DNA from: Piromyces finnis
Lineage: Eukaryota; Neocallimastigomycota; Neocallimastigomycetes; Neocallimastigales; Neocallimastigaceae
NCBI GenBank assembly: GCA_002104945.1
Contig: MCFH01000046.1
Coordinates: 124,001 to 188,000 of the forward strand
DNA length: 64,000 bases
Reading direction: 5' to 3'
Of this stretch, positions 22,934 through 32,733 are shown piece after piece (positions within the stretch are counted from its first letter, which is position 1; each line of letters starts with the position of its first letter). The notes under the pieces are model-generated. The model was not told the origin of the DNA, searched no databases, and worked only from the letters and a program-made list of their open reading frames with translations. Both the position numbers and the translations under genes were made by a program.

Positions 22934-25900
22934 ATGAAAGTAAAAAATATAATAGCATTAGCAATCACATTAGCTTCAACAATATCAGGAGCTGTTATTA
23001 CACCATCTGGTTTAGAGATTCCAGAATCACTTATGGTATATCTAAGATGTCCAATTGGTGATAGTAAATGTAAAAATGGAAAAAGTAGTGCATGCGTTGC
23101 CCATTCTAACATTTGTCGTTATGATAATCCAAGTTCATTAGACAAATCACTTCGTAATGCTGGTTATGATATTGGAACATTAACAGCTGAAGAATATTGT
23201 AAAATCCACATTGAAGTATGTGATATGATTTATAAATATGATCCACCAGTTACTGACGATGACATATACAATTATGAAAAATATTTTACTTGTGATGAAG
23301 ATGATTATTTATGTAAATATAATCAAAATTCTAGCTGTCAAACTGTACTTAAGAAATGTCTTGAATCTTATCCAGAAGATGCCTGTCAAAAACTATCAAT
23401 AGTATGTGATAATATTGATAATGGTGTTATACCAATTTTTGATGATGAACCAGTTGTAGATGAACCAGTTGTTGATGAACCAGTTGTTGATGAACCAGTT
23501 GTAGATGAACCAGTTGTAGATGAACCAGTTGTTGATGAACCAGTTGTTGATGAACCAGTTGTAGATGAACCAGTTGTAGATGAACCAGTTGTAGATGAAC
23601 CAGTTGTAGATGAACCTGTTGTTGATGAACCTGTTGTTGATGAACCTGTTGTTGATGAACCTGTTGTTGATGAACCTGTTGTTGATGAACCTGTTGTTGA
23701 TGAACCTGTTGTTGATGAACCTGTTGTTGATGAACCAGTTGTTGATGAACCAGTTGTTGATGAACCAGTTGTTGATGAACCAGTTGTTGATGAACCTGTT
23801 GTTGATGAACCAGTTGTTGATGAACCAGTTGTAGATGAACCAGTTGTAGATGAACCAGTTGTAGATGAACCAGTTGTAGATGAACCAGTTGTTGATGAAC
23901 CAGTTGTAGATGAATCCGTTAATAATAATATTGAAATACCAAATACATCTATAAATAGTAATAACAACAAAGGGAAAATATATACCCCATCTGGTTTAGA
24001 AATACCAGATTCATTATTAGTATACTTAAATTGTCCAATTGGTGATAGTAAATGTAAAAATGGAAAAAGTAGTGCATGTATTACACATTCTAACATTTGT
24101 CGCTATGATAATCCAAGTTCATTAGACAAATCACTTCGTAATGCTGGTTATGATATTGGAACATTAACAGCTGAAGAATATTGTAAAATCCACATTGAAG
24201 TATGTGATATGATTTATAAATATGATCCACCAGTTACTGACGATGACATATACAATTATGAAAAATATTTTACTTGTGATGAAGATGATTATTTATGTAA
24301 ATATAATCAAAATTCTAGCTGTCAAACTGTACTTAAGAAATGTCTTGAATCTTATCCAGAAGATGCCTGTCAAAAACTATCAATAGTATGTGATAATATT
24401 GATAATGGTGTTATACCAATTTTTGATGATGAACCAGTTGTAGATGAACCAGTTGTTGATGAACCAGTTGTAGATGAACCTGTTGTTGATGAACCAGTTG
24501 TTGATGAACCAGTTGTTGATGAACCAGTTGTTGATGAACCAGTTGTTGATGAACCTGTTGTTGATGAACCAGTTGTAGATGAACCAGTTGTAGATGAACC
24601 AGTTGTAGATGAACCAGTTGTAGATGAACCAGTTGTAGATGAACCAGTTGTAGATGAACCAGTTGTAGATGAACCAGTTGTAGATGAACCAGTTGTTGAT
24701 GAACCAGTTGTTGATGAACCAGTTGTTGATGAACCAGTTGTTGATGAACCAGTTGTTGATGAACCTGTTGTTGATGAACCTGTTGTTGATGAACCTGTTG
24801 TTGATGAACCTGTTGTTGATGAACCTGTTGTTGATGAACCAGTTGTTGATGAACCAGTTGTTGATGAACCTGTTGTTGATGAACCTGTTGTTGATGAACC
24901 TGTTGTTGATGAACCTGTTGTTGATGAACCAGTTGTTGATGAACCTGTTGTTGATGAACCTGTTGTTGATGAACCAGTTGTTGATGAACCAGTTGTTGAT
25001 GAACCAGTTGTTGATGAACCAGTTGTAGATGAACCAGTTGTAGATGAACCAGTTGTTGATGAACCAGTTGTAGATGAATCCGTTAATAATAATATTGAAA
25101 TACCAAATACATCTATAAATAGTAATAACAACAAAGGGAAAATATATACCCCATCTGGTTTAGAAATACCAGATTCATTATTAGTATACTTAAATTGTCC
25201 AATTGGTGATAGTAAATGTAAAAATGGAAAAAGTAGTGCATGTATTACACATTCTAACATTTGTCGCTATGATAATCCAAGTTCATTAGACAAATCACTT
25301 CGTAATGCTGGTTATGATATTGGAACATTAACAGCTGAAGAATATTGTAAAATCCACATTGAAGTATGTGATATGATTTATAAATATGATCCACCAGTTA
25401 CTGACGATGACATATACAATTATGAAAAATATTTTACTTGTGATGAAGATGACTACATGTGTAAATTTAATCAAAACTCTAGTTGCCAAATAGTTCTTAA
25501 AAATTGTTGGAGTTCTTATTCTGATGATGATTGTAAAAAATTATCTACTGTGTGTGACAGCATTGATTCTGGTATAATTCCAAATTTTAAAGATATCGAA
25601 GTTAATGTTTCCAATGTTTCACAAGAAGTTACTTCAGAAGATACCAACAATGAAGAAACTGTAGAAAGTATTAAAACAGAAGATGGTTATGTTATTCCAG
25701 ATTCTCTTTTAACCTATTTAAACTGTCCAATTGGTAATAGCATTTGTAAGAACAGTAAAGGCAGTGCATGTACAAGTAGCTACAGTATTTGTGGTAGTAA
25801 CCCAGAAACTTTATCTCAAACATTTGAAAGTTTCAGAATTGAAACTGGAAATTTAACACCAGAGGAATACTGTAAAATTCACTATAGTGTCTGTAATATG

Positions 25901-26182
25901 ATTATTGATTATAATCCACCATTAACTGATGATTATATATATGATCTTGATAGATATTTAACATGTAATGATGGTGATTCTCTTTGTCAATTTGGCCAAG
26001 AATCTAGTTGTAATACAGTTCTTAGCTTATGTTGGGGTAATTATTCAGATAGTGATTGTAATAAATTAGCAAGTACTTGTGAAAAGATTTATTCAAAGAA
26101 AACTACTACAAAAATTAATGCATCAACAAAGAACAATAAAGTTCATACCATAAAAAAAACAATTGTTAAAAGAAGAAGTTAA
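22934..26182 (+). CDS. secreted four-domain 12-cysteine protein with DEPVV linkers
   Basis: Family not recognised. This is an intronless protein of 1082 residues. A signal peptide ([20 protein letters not shown]) is followed by four copies of a domain of about 140 residues. Each starts with a P-S-G-L-E-I-P-[ED]-S-L motif or close variant and carries 12 Cys in two six-Cys halves, each with C-x6-C-x7-C-x6-C, then C-x6-C. Domains 1-2 and 2-3 are joined by acidic linkers of 31 and 43 perfect DEPVV pentapeptides; domains 3-4 by a short Glu/Thr/Asn linker. Domains 1, 2 and most of 3 are nearly identical in DNA, showing recent unit duplication. Domain 4 is diverged and is followed by a Lys/Thr-rich basic tail. 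No enzyme motif or membrane anchor is seen. A cell-wall, surface or scaffold role is inference. It is not the short fungal dockerin (CBM10-type) pattern. Confidence 0.85.
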   Translation: MKVKNIIALAITLASTISGAVITPSGLEIPESLMVYLRCPIGDSKCKNGKSSACVAHSNICRYDNPSSLDKSLRNAGYDIGTLTAEEYCKIHIEVCDMIYKYDPPVTDDDIYNYEKYFTCDEDDYLCKYNQNSSCQTVLKKCLESYPEDACQKLSIVCDNIDNGVIPIFDDEPVVDEPVVDEPVVDEPVVDEPVVDEPVVDEPVVDEPVVDEPVVDEPVVDEPVVDEPVVDEPVVDEPVVDEPVVDEPVVDEPVVDEPVVDEPVVDEPVVDEPVVDEPVVDEPVVDEPVVDEPVVDEPVVDEPVVDEPVVDEPVVDEPVVDEPVVDESVNNNIEIPNTSINSNNNKGKIYTPSGLEIPDSLLVYLNCPIGDSKCKNGKSSACITHSNICRYDNPSSLDKSLRNAGYDIGTLTAEEYCKIHIEVCDMIYKYDPPVTDDDIYNYEKYFTCDEDDYLCKYNQNSSCQTVLKKCLESYPEDACQKLSIVCDNIDNGVIPIFDDEPVVDEPVVDEPVVDEPVVDEPVVDEPVVDEPVVDEPVVDEPVVDEPVVDEPVVDEPVVDEPVVDEPVVDEPVVDEPVVDEPVVDEPVVDEPVVDEPVVDEPVVDEPVVDEPVVDEPVVDEPVVDEPVVDEPVVDEPVVDEPVVDEPVVDEPVVDEPVVDEPVVDEPVVDEPVVDEPVVDEPVVDEPVVDEPVVDEPVVDEPVVDEPVVDEPVVDESVNNNIEIPNTSINSNNNKGKIYTPSGLEIPDSLLVYLNCPIGDSKCKNGKSSACITHSNICRYDNPSSLDKSLRNAGYDIGTLTAEEYCKIHIEVCDMIYKYDPPVTDDDIYNYEKYFTCDEDDYMCKFNQNSSCQIVLKNCWSSYSDDDCKKLSTVCDSIDSGIIPNFKDIEVNVSNVSQEVTSEDTNNEETVESIKTEDGYVIPDSLLTYLNCPIGNSICKNSKGSACTSSYSICGSNPETLSQTFESFRIETGNLTPEEYCKIHYSVCNMIIDYNPPLTDDYIYDLDRYLTCNDGDSLCQFGQESSCNTVLSLCWGNYSDSDCNKLASTCEKIYSKKTTTKINASTKNNKVHTIKKTIVKRRS
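23444..23908 (+). repeat. minisatellite 1: 31 x 15 bp (DEPVV)
   Basis: 31 units of GATGAACC[A/T]GTTGT[A/T], all encoding Asp-Glu-Pro-Val-Val. Only the third bases of the Pro and last Val codons vary. A diverged unit (GATGAATCCGTT) closes the array. Confidence 0.95.
24428..25072 (+). repeat. minisatellite 2: 43 x 15 bp (DEPVV)
   Basis: 43 units of the same 15-mer, with the same first and last units as minisatellite 1 and the same closing GATGAATCCGTT. Long same-variant runs show slippage or unequal exchange within the array. Confidence 0.95.
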
Positions 26183-27250
26183 AATAACTATATAAAAAAA
26201 ATTAATAATACCTATATTTTCTAAATTCTAATAAAACTTGATTTTAATTATTAAATATTAATATAAATGTTAAATCATATACAAAGTATAATAGAATAAT
26301 AAAAAATAAACATATATTTATTTTATTATGGGACCTATATCATTGTATAATTCATATATAAAGAATTATAAATATTCCAAAAAATATAGAAAAAAAATTG
26401 AAATTATAAATATAAATGTATTAAAGTTTTAATATATTTATTTTCAATCTTTTTATTATTATTAAGCTCTTGTCTCCATTAATTTTTAAGATTTTAATAA
26501 TTAATAAAATTTTGATATTGGTATTATTATCTAAAGATAATAAATTAAATACACCGTTTTAATATATAATAACAAATCAAAAAAAATATTTTTTTTTAAA
26601 AAAAATGAAAAGAAAAAGAAATTTTAATTACTAATCTTTTAAGAATTAAATAAAAGAAGCAAACCAATAAAGTAATGAATATGAATAAATATTGGTTTTC
26701 TAATTTAAAATTTTATGCTAAATTTCTTAAAATGAAAATTTTTCAATCCAATAAATTTTATTTTTATATATTAAAATAATATAGATTAAATATATTTACA
26801 ATAATATATTCAGATATTTAATATAATAAAGATAACAATATATTAAACAAAAACAAATAATAATTTTGTTTTTCAATTTACTATAAAACAACATAAATAT
26901 TATTGTAAGAAATTATTAATAAATAAGATTATTAAACCATAATAATAACAAATTTTAATTATACAAATAATAAATAATAATTGAAAAAAGTATTAATAAT
27001 TTTACTTACTATTACACCTAAAGAAAACTTTTGAATATAAAAAGGATAAAATGTATTCCTTTTTTTTTTTTAATTTTTAATAAAAAAAATATAAAAAAAA
27101 AAATAAAATTAAAAAAGTATTAAATAATAATTAATAATGTAAGTTACTGTTCCTGTTGATTTATTATTAAATTATACAAAATAAAAATATTAATAATCAA
27201 ATAAATTACTAAACAAGTATATAAATAACTATTATTATAGTGTTATAAAA
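26183..27250. other. spacer, no gene seen
   Basis: 1.07 kb of A/T-rich DNA between two tandem cysteine-rich genes. It includes the promoter of the downstream gene. No RNA gene or repeat was recognised. Confidence 0.5.
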
Positions 27251-27766
27251 ATGTTATCAAATTTAGTTTCTCTTGCTATTTCCTTTGCTTCTGTAGTTTC
27301 TGCAACTGTTTTAACAAGTAATGGTAATAAAATACCAAATTCATTGGTATCATATCTTGATTGTCCTATTGGAGATACACTTTGTAAGAATAATATGAAA
27401 AGTAAATGTCTTACTTCAGAAACATATAATATTTGTAAAAATGGTAATCCACTTATTTTGGATGAATTACTTGCTCAAAATAATGTTGACATTGAAAATT
27501 ATTCTCCTGTTGAGTTTTGTAAGATTCAAACACAAGTTTGTAATATGATTGAAGATTATAATCCTCCATTAACTAGAGATTATATTTTCGATGTTGAAAA
27601 TTATTTAACATGTGATGACGATGACGAAATGTGTAAATACAGTAAAAATTCCACTTGCAGACTAGTAGTAAAAATGTGTTGGGGTAATTATCCAAAAACA
27701 GCTTGTAAAAAGTTATCAAAAACTTGCGATGAAATTGGCTACGAAGAACCAAACGAAACAAATTAA
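27251..27766 (+). CDS. secreted single-domain 12-cysteine protein
   Basis: Family not recognised. This intronless protein has 171 residues: a signal peptide (MLSNLVSLAISFASVVSATV) and one complete copy of the 12-Cys domain found in the 22.9-kb gene. Landmarks are DCPIGDTLCKN, EFCKIQTQVCNMI, YNPPLTRDYIFDVENYL and MCWGNYPKTACKKL. It ends in a short acidic/polar tail (GYEEPNETN). It has no linker repeats and may be the minimal soluble form of the family. Confidence 0.82.
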   Translation: MLSNLVSLAISFASVVSATVLTSNGNKIPNSLVSYLDCPIGDTLCKNNMKSKCLTSETYNICKNGNPLILDELLAQNNVDIENYSPVEFCKIQTQVCNMIEDYNPPLTRDYIFDVENYLTCDDDDEMCKYSKNSTCRLVVKMCWGNYPKTACKKLSKTCDEIGYEEPNETN

Positions 27767-28481
27767 TATAAACATTTAGTTTTAATAGTAATTTAAAAAT
27801 TAAATTCTTTATATATATTATCATTATAAAAATTGTAAAAAAAAAAAAAAAAAAAGAAAGTTTAAAATTAAGCTTAATACCAATACCAATATTTTTTTTA
27901 ATTTTTTTTAAGAACTTGTATGAAGTATATATATTAGATAATTTCTATTAGTAAAATATTTAAAGTTTGTTAGAATAAATTTATAGTAGAAATTTATATT
28001 TTGTTTAAAATATTATTACCAAAGGAAAGTTATAAATATATATATATATAAATGTAATATAAGTAAAAAAAAATATAAAATGAGATATAAATAAAAAAGT
28101 ATTTTACTTTTAAAGTAAAAAAAATCATTTAATAAAGTTTATTAATAACTTATTAAGGAATAAAAAATGGGAATAAAAGTATTAAACAAATTTTAATATT
28201 AAAAAAATAAAGATATAAAAATACACTAAAGAAAACATTATAATTACGAATATATATAATTTCTGACTTTAAATGTTAAGAGATTACAATAATAATTAGC
28301 GAAAACATAACTAAAATTCAATAAATGCATGCAGGCATATATATTTTATATTAATATCTTTAATTCTATCTAAAAGAATTATAGATTAGTTTTTATATAA
28401 TTAATATTCTTTCGAAATTATTTTAATATTTTTAAATGTATTACAACATAAATATTTTATCAATATCTATAAAATATATAA
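27767..28481. other. convergent spacer, no gene seen
   Basis: A/T-rich spacer between the 3' ends of the + and - cysteine-rich genes, with an A-run near 27838-27855. Nothing else was recognised. Confidence 0.5.
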
Positions 28482-29939
28482 CTAATAGTAATTGGGACGC
28501 TTTTTTAAATAAGTAGATGATTGTGTAAATGATATTTTGGATGAAGATGTTGTTTTTGATGAAAATAATTTAGAATAATATTTATTGGCTGTGAATGATC
28601 TTCTAGTTGTCGTTAATTTTTTAGTTATTGCTTGCCATCTAGTTATTGTTGGTTTTTTAGTTATTGTTTGTAATTTAGTTGTTAACTTTTTAGTTTTTAT
28701 TTGCCATTTAGATGTATTTAATGTTGTTTTTTTCGTAAAAGTATTAATTGATTCTTTTTCTGAAGTACTATTAAGCATACCACAAAATTCCTTAATAACA
28801 AAACAAAATTCAAGATAATTTAAATCTCCAATATCATAGTTAGATAGTAAATTAATATATTTAGTTTGATCTCGATTTTCACAATATAGAGAATATTCTT
28901 GAAGGCAACTTTTTGCTGCGGTTTCACCATTTTCTATATCAAAGTATTTTAAAAGAGGTTGTGGGACTTCAGCCCCTGATGGTGTATATAATAAATTATA
29001 TGATTGATATAACTGATCAATTTCATTACATTTTGATAATAACTTGTTACATGCATCATTTGGATATTTACTTTCACACATACTATAAGCCATTCTACAA
29101 CTAGAGCGCTTACCATAATAACAAGATTGAGTATTTATTTCACATTCATAAATTTCTAAATCATATATATATCTACTATTAAATGAGTTATTATATTCCA
29201 TTATATATTCACACGCTTTTTTATGTTTATCACAATAATCATTAGGTTCTAAATAATCAATTTCATCATTGTTATTTATATATTCTATTAATTCACTTTG
29301 TCTTTCTGGATTACAAATAGTATAATGATCGAGGCATTTTTTTGTTTCTTCCCTTTTACAAGATATGTCTCCAAGTAAACATCCAAAATATTGCGTAAGT
29401 GGTTTTGGCAATCTAGTATTGTCAGGTGTAAATATTGCTACCTCATCATTATATTGTTTATATATATTATCACATGTTTCTGATAAATTTCTACAATCTT
29501 TTACCGGATATTTACCCCAGCATTTATCAAGTACTTTCTTACATCCATTATAATTACCGTATTGACATATCGAATCATTATATCCACAACTTAAATATTG
29601 ATCCAAATCATAAACATCATTATCACTTATTTCTGGAACATAAATATTAATATATTGACATGATTCATTGATCAATTTACAGAAATCAGATGGAGGAAAA
29701 TTACCTATATCAAAATCCTTAGATATTTTTTCAATCTGAATATCTGGGCTTTCACAATAGCTAATATATTCATAGTGACAAGAACGCCCGTTTCCATTAA
29801 TACATACAGTATTACCGGTTTGGCATGAAAAATAATGCAAAAGAGATTTTGGAACCTCTTTCCCCGATGGTAATATGATATTTGCTAATGAAGTCCTATT
29901 AAGCAAAATCACATATGGAATTATATTTTTTATCTTCAT
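28482..29939 (-). CDS. secreted multi-domain 12-cysteine protein with degenerate third domain
   Basis: Family not recognised. This intronless protein has 485 residues. After a signal-like N-terminus (MKIKNIIPYVILLNRTSLA) come two full 12-Cys domains, each starting with a short variant of the P-S-G-x-E-V-P-K-S-L motif. The third domain is partial: it keeps Cys3-4 and Cys5-6 of the first half (SCLQEYSLYC, FCFVIKEFC) but lacks Cys1-2 and the whole second half. About 85 residues of a Thr/Lys-rich tail follow, with imperfect TKKLTT repeats. That tail may be an O-glycosylated stalk, but no GPI signal or membrane helix is evident at the C-terminus. Divergence from the 22.9-kb gene is high, so this member is old. 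Confidence 0.8.
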   Translation of the reverse strand: MKIKNIIPYVILLNRTSLANIILPSGKEVPKSLLHYFSCQTGNTVCINGNGRSCHYEYISYCESPDIQIEKISKDFDIGNFPPSDFCKLINESCQYINIYVPEISDNDVYDLDQYLSCGYNDSICQYGNYNGCKKVLDKCWGKYPVKDCRNLSETCDNIYKQYNDEVAIFTPDNTRLPKPLTQYFGCLLGDISCKREETKKCLDHYTICNPERQSELIEYINNNDEIDYLEPNDYCDKHKKACEYIMEYNNSFNSRYIYDLEIYECEINTQSCYYGKRSSCRMAYSMCESKYPNDACNKLLSKCNEIDQLYQSYNLLYTPSGAEVPQPLLKYFDIENGETAAKSCLQEYSLYCENRDQTKYINLLSNYDIGDLNYLEFCFVIKEFCGMLNSTSEKESINTFTKKTTLNTSKWQIKTKKLTTKLQTITKKPTITRWQAITKKLTTTRRSFTANKYYSKLFSSKTTSSSKISFTQSSTYLKKRPNYY

Positions 29940-30600
29940 TTTTTCTACTAATATATCACTAAAGAAATAGAAAAAAAAAATATAAAATATATATATTATT
30001 TTTTATTTAATGTAGTATAAATTTATTAATTATTGGCATTTATAAACTTAATTTATTATATATATTTTTTTTTTAAATGAGCGAAAATTAAATTTAAATT
30101 TAAATTATTATCTTTATAATTATAATTTTAAATAAATTATTATCTTTATAATTATAATTTTAAAATTTAACATTAAAATGTCTCAATAACCCTATCATTC
30201 TATTCAAATTAAACTTTTATTTTTTTTTTATATATTTTTTTGTTATAATTAAATACTTGAATAATTAATTATTTTTTTTTTATTTTTATTTTACTTTATT
30301 TTTTTTTTGTTTTATACACCTAAATAATTATGTGTACAATTATAATTTAAATAATATTATATTATTCAATCATTATTAATTAAAAATAAATATATGTATA
30401 TATTTTTTAATAGTAGTATTATTTTTATTAAATATTATTAATAATTATATATATATAATTACATTGCGATGGTATTTTTTAAATAATTTTTATAAAATAT
30501 ATTTATATATAAATATACAAACAAGATTTTATTTTATTATATTATTATTATTATCTTCTTGACGAGATAATATTATACTTTTTTTTTTTTGTTATACGAA
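29940..30600. other. spacer, no gene seen
   Basis: A/T-rich DNA between two minus-strand cysteine-rich genes. It contains an imperfect direct repeat around 30105-30165 (a run of ATTATCTTTATAATTATAATT seen twice, cut here by one base in places). It includes the 28.5-kb gene promoter. Confidence 0.4.
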
Positions 30601-31140
30601 TTAGAGAATTTCTTTGACAGCTTCCTTAATAACATCTATTTCAGCAAGTTTATTGCATACATTTCCTAATTTTTGACAAGCTTTATTTGGATAATTTCCC
30701 CAACATCTTTTAAGTACAGATCCACAACTAACATTCTTACCATGGATACACATAGTATCAGAATCATCACAATCTAAGTATTTCTCGATATTATAAATAT
30801 ATTCGATTGTTAAATGAGGATCATAATTTTCGATCATTCCACAAACTTCTGTATGTATTTTACAAAATTTTGTTGGAGTTAAATCACCAATGTCGATATC
30901 TTTATCATAAAAAATATCATATAGTGAATCTGGGTCATTAGAGTTACAAATTTTAATAATATCAGATTCATTACATGATTCGACTTTTTCTTTTTTACAA
31001 ACAATATCACCAATTTGACAATCTAAATAAGTTAACAGTGAAGAAGGAATAATAATACCAGATGGTGTTTTGACTGTTAATAAAGCTGAAACAGCAGTGG
31101 CACAGCTAATAGCAATAGTAGCTAAATTTAAAACTCTCAT
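30601..31140 (-). CDS. secreted single-domain 12-cysteine protein
   Basis: Family not recognised. This intronless protein has 179 residues: signal peptide MRVLNLATIAISCATAVSA, motif TPSGIIIPSSLLTYL and one complete 12-Cys domain. Landmarks are DCQIGDIVCKK, KFCKIHTEVCGMI, CDDSDTMC, RCWGNYPNKACQKL and a short acidic C-terminal helix. It is closest in length and layout to the 27.2-kb gene but on the opposite strand, so the pair may descend from an inverted duplication. Confidence 0.82.
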   Translation of the reverse strand: MRVLNLATIAISCATAVSALLTVKTPSGIIIPSSLLTYLDCQIGDIVCKKEKVESCNESDIIKICNSNDPDSLYDIFYDKDIDIGDLTPTKFCKIHTEVCGMIENYDPHLTIEYIYNIEKYLDCDDSDTMCIHGKNVSCGSVLKRCWGNYPNKACQKLGNVCNKLAEIDVIKEAVKEIL

Positions 31141-32733
31141 TTTTTCTGAAAAAAAAAAAAAAAAGTAAAAAAAAGGGTTTAATTATTATAATTTTGAATA
31201 TATATTAATTTTTTTAAATATATTTACATTGAATTTCTTTTTCTCTTTTTAGGTTTTATTACAATGCAATGTATATTTTTTAATTACAAAAATAATTAAA
31301 AAAGTGAATGAAAAAAATAAGAAAAAAAAAGAAAAAATTTCTCGTTTTATATAAACATAATTTAAATAAAGAGTAAACAATAATTATATTTAAAAATATA
31401 TTTTGTTGAAAAAGAATTAGGGTGTTACAAAATTACAAAAAAAAAATATTTAATGAATTATAAACAAATTATAGATGAATTGTTGTATGCTTATAATATT
31501 ATTTAATTTAATTTTTTGAAAATTAAATTAAATATTTTGTGTAATCTATTTTCATTTTAACTAGATATTACTTAAATTTATTTTTTTTTAATATTCATTT
31601 TCTATATATATTAAAATTTAATATATTTACATTCATAATTTAGTTATAAATATTTTGAAAACAATTATATTTATAATATAATTATTGATAACTCATTCTA
31701 ATATCAATAATCAATAATATTAAGTTTTTTTAATGATATTTGGGTTAAAATAGATTCATATTTATAATTTTCATTTTTGTTGAATATAAACAGTTACAAA
31801 TAAAATAATAAGATAAAAAAAAAATTTAAATAATTTTTAAATAATCATTTATATACCTTTTTTATTAAAAAAAAATAAATAATAATTAAATTAATAAATT
31901 GTTAAGCTTAAACATACATAAATAAAGCTATAATTCTTACACATAATTAAATTATTTTTACTTTTATTTTTAAATTAACTTTTATTTTTCACTTTATTAA
32001 AATATTGATGATTTATATTAGTGATCACAAAATTAGAATGTTAAAAAAAAGAAAATTTTTTTAATGTTTTGCAACCGTGGAGAACCATCATTTTATTTTT
32101 CTAGTTTAATTCTATTTGCTACATATAAGAATAAAAAAACCTCTAATTTCCACCCAAAGGTTCCAATCAGAGACTCCTATACATATAATTATAATTAAAC
32201 TAGTTCGATTCTAAATTTACTAATATTTGATCTTCATAATAATATTTAATAAATTTTAGAATTATATTTATTATTAAATTTTGATGAATTAAAATTTCTT
32301 TATTTTGATTGGTCAAAATGAAATATTCAAAATTATAAAATTTTGTATATTTACCATATATAAAATAAAAATAAAATTTCATATTGATATAGGTAAATAA
32401 TGGTTATTAATTTAAAAGGATATTTTATAAAGAAAAAAATAAAATGTTTATATGTTTTAAATGATATGTGTATTAGTAATGTGAAAACTATATTTTTATT
32501 GATATATATAAATGAATCAATCACTTCATATTTTCAACTTTTTTTCTATTATAATTCAAAATAAATAAATTTAGCCTTAATTTTTCTTTTTTTTATTTTA
32601 ATCTTAAATAATATACAAAATTATTGAATATGAAATTAAAATAATTAAGACATAGAATGTCATTTTTTTTCTTTAAAAAGAGTATAAATACGTTAAAATA
32701 TACTAATTGAAATACTTAATATATACACATCAA
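31141..32733. other. long spacer with a G+C-richer island (32064-32180)
   Basis: 1.6 kb of A/T-rich DNA. An island at about 32064-32180 is less A/T-rich and can form two crossing helices: GTGGA (32077-32081) with TCCAC (32149-32153), and GAACC (32082-32086) with GGTTC (32159-32163). That is a pseudoknot-like arrangement. A T-loop-like GTTCGATTC lies at about 32202, but no cloverleaf forms. This is a candidate noncoding RNA only. Confidence 0.3.

Noticed and set aside
23444..25072. CRISPR-like array
   Set aside because: The 15-bp units are adjacent with no spacers and are in frame within a protein gene of a eukaryote.
24370..25260. Long reverse-strand frame of SSTTG repeats (and a similar one at 23386-24096)
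   Set aside because: It is the complement of the DEPVV array, where a 15-bp unit without stops keeps other frames open. The + frame has a signal peptide and conserved Cys domains; the reverse frame has none.
22934..26182. Fungal dockerin (CBM10-like) repeats
   Set aside because: Dockerins are about 40 residues with fewer Cys and aromatic landmarks; these domains are about 140 residues with 12 Cys in two equal halves.
32150..32215. tRNA gene (T-loop-like GTTCGATTC at about 32202 and B-box-like GGTTCCAATC at about 32159)
   Set aside because: The T stem pairs over only three bases, no D or anticodon arm or acceptor stem can be drawn, and no other tRNA was seen.
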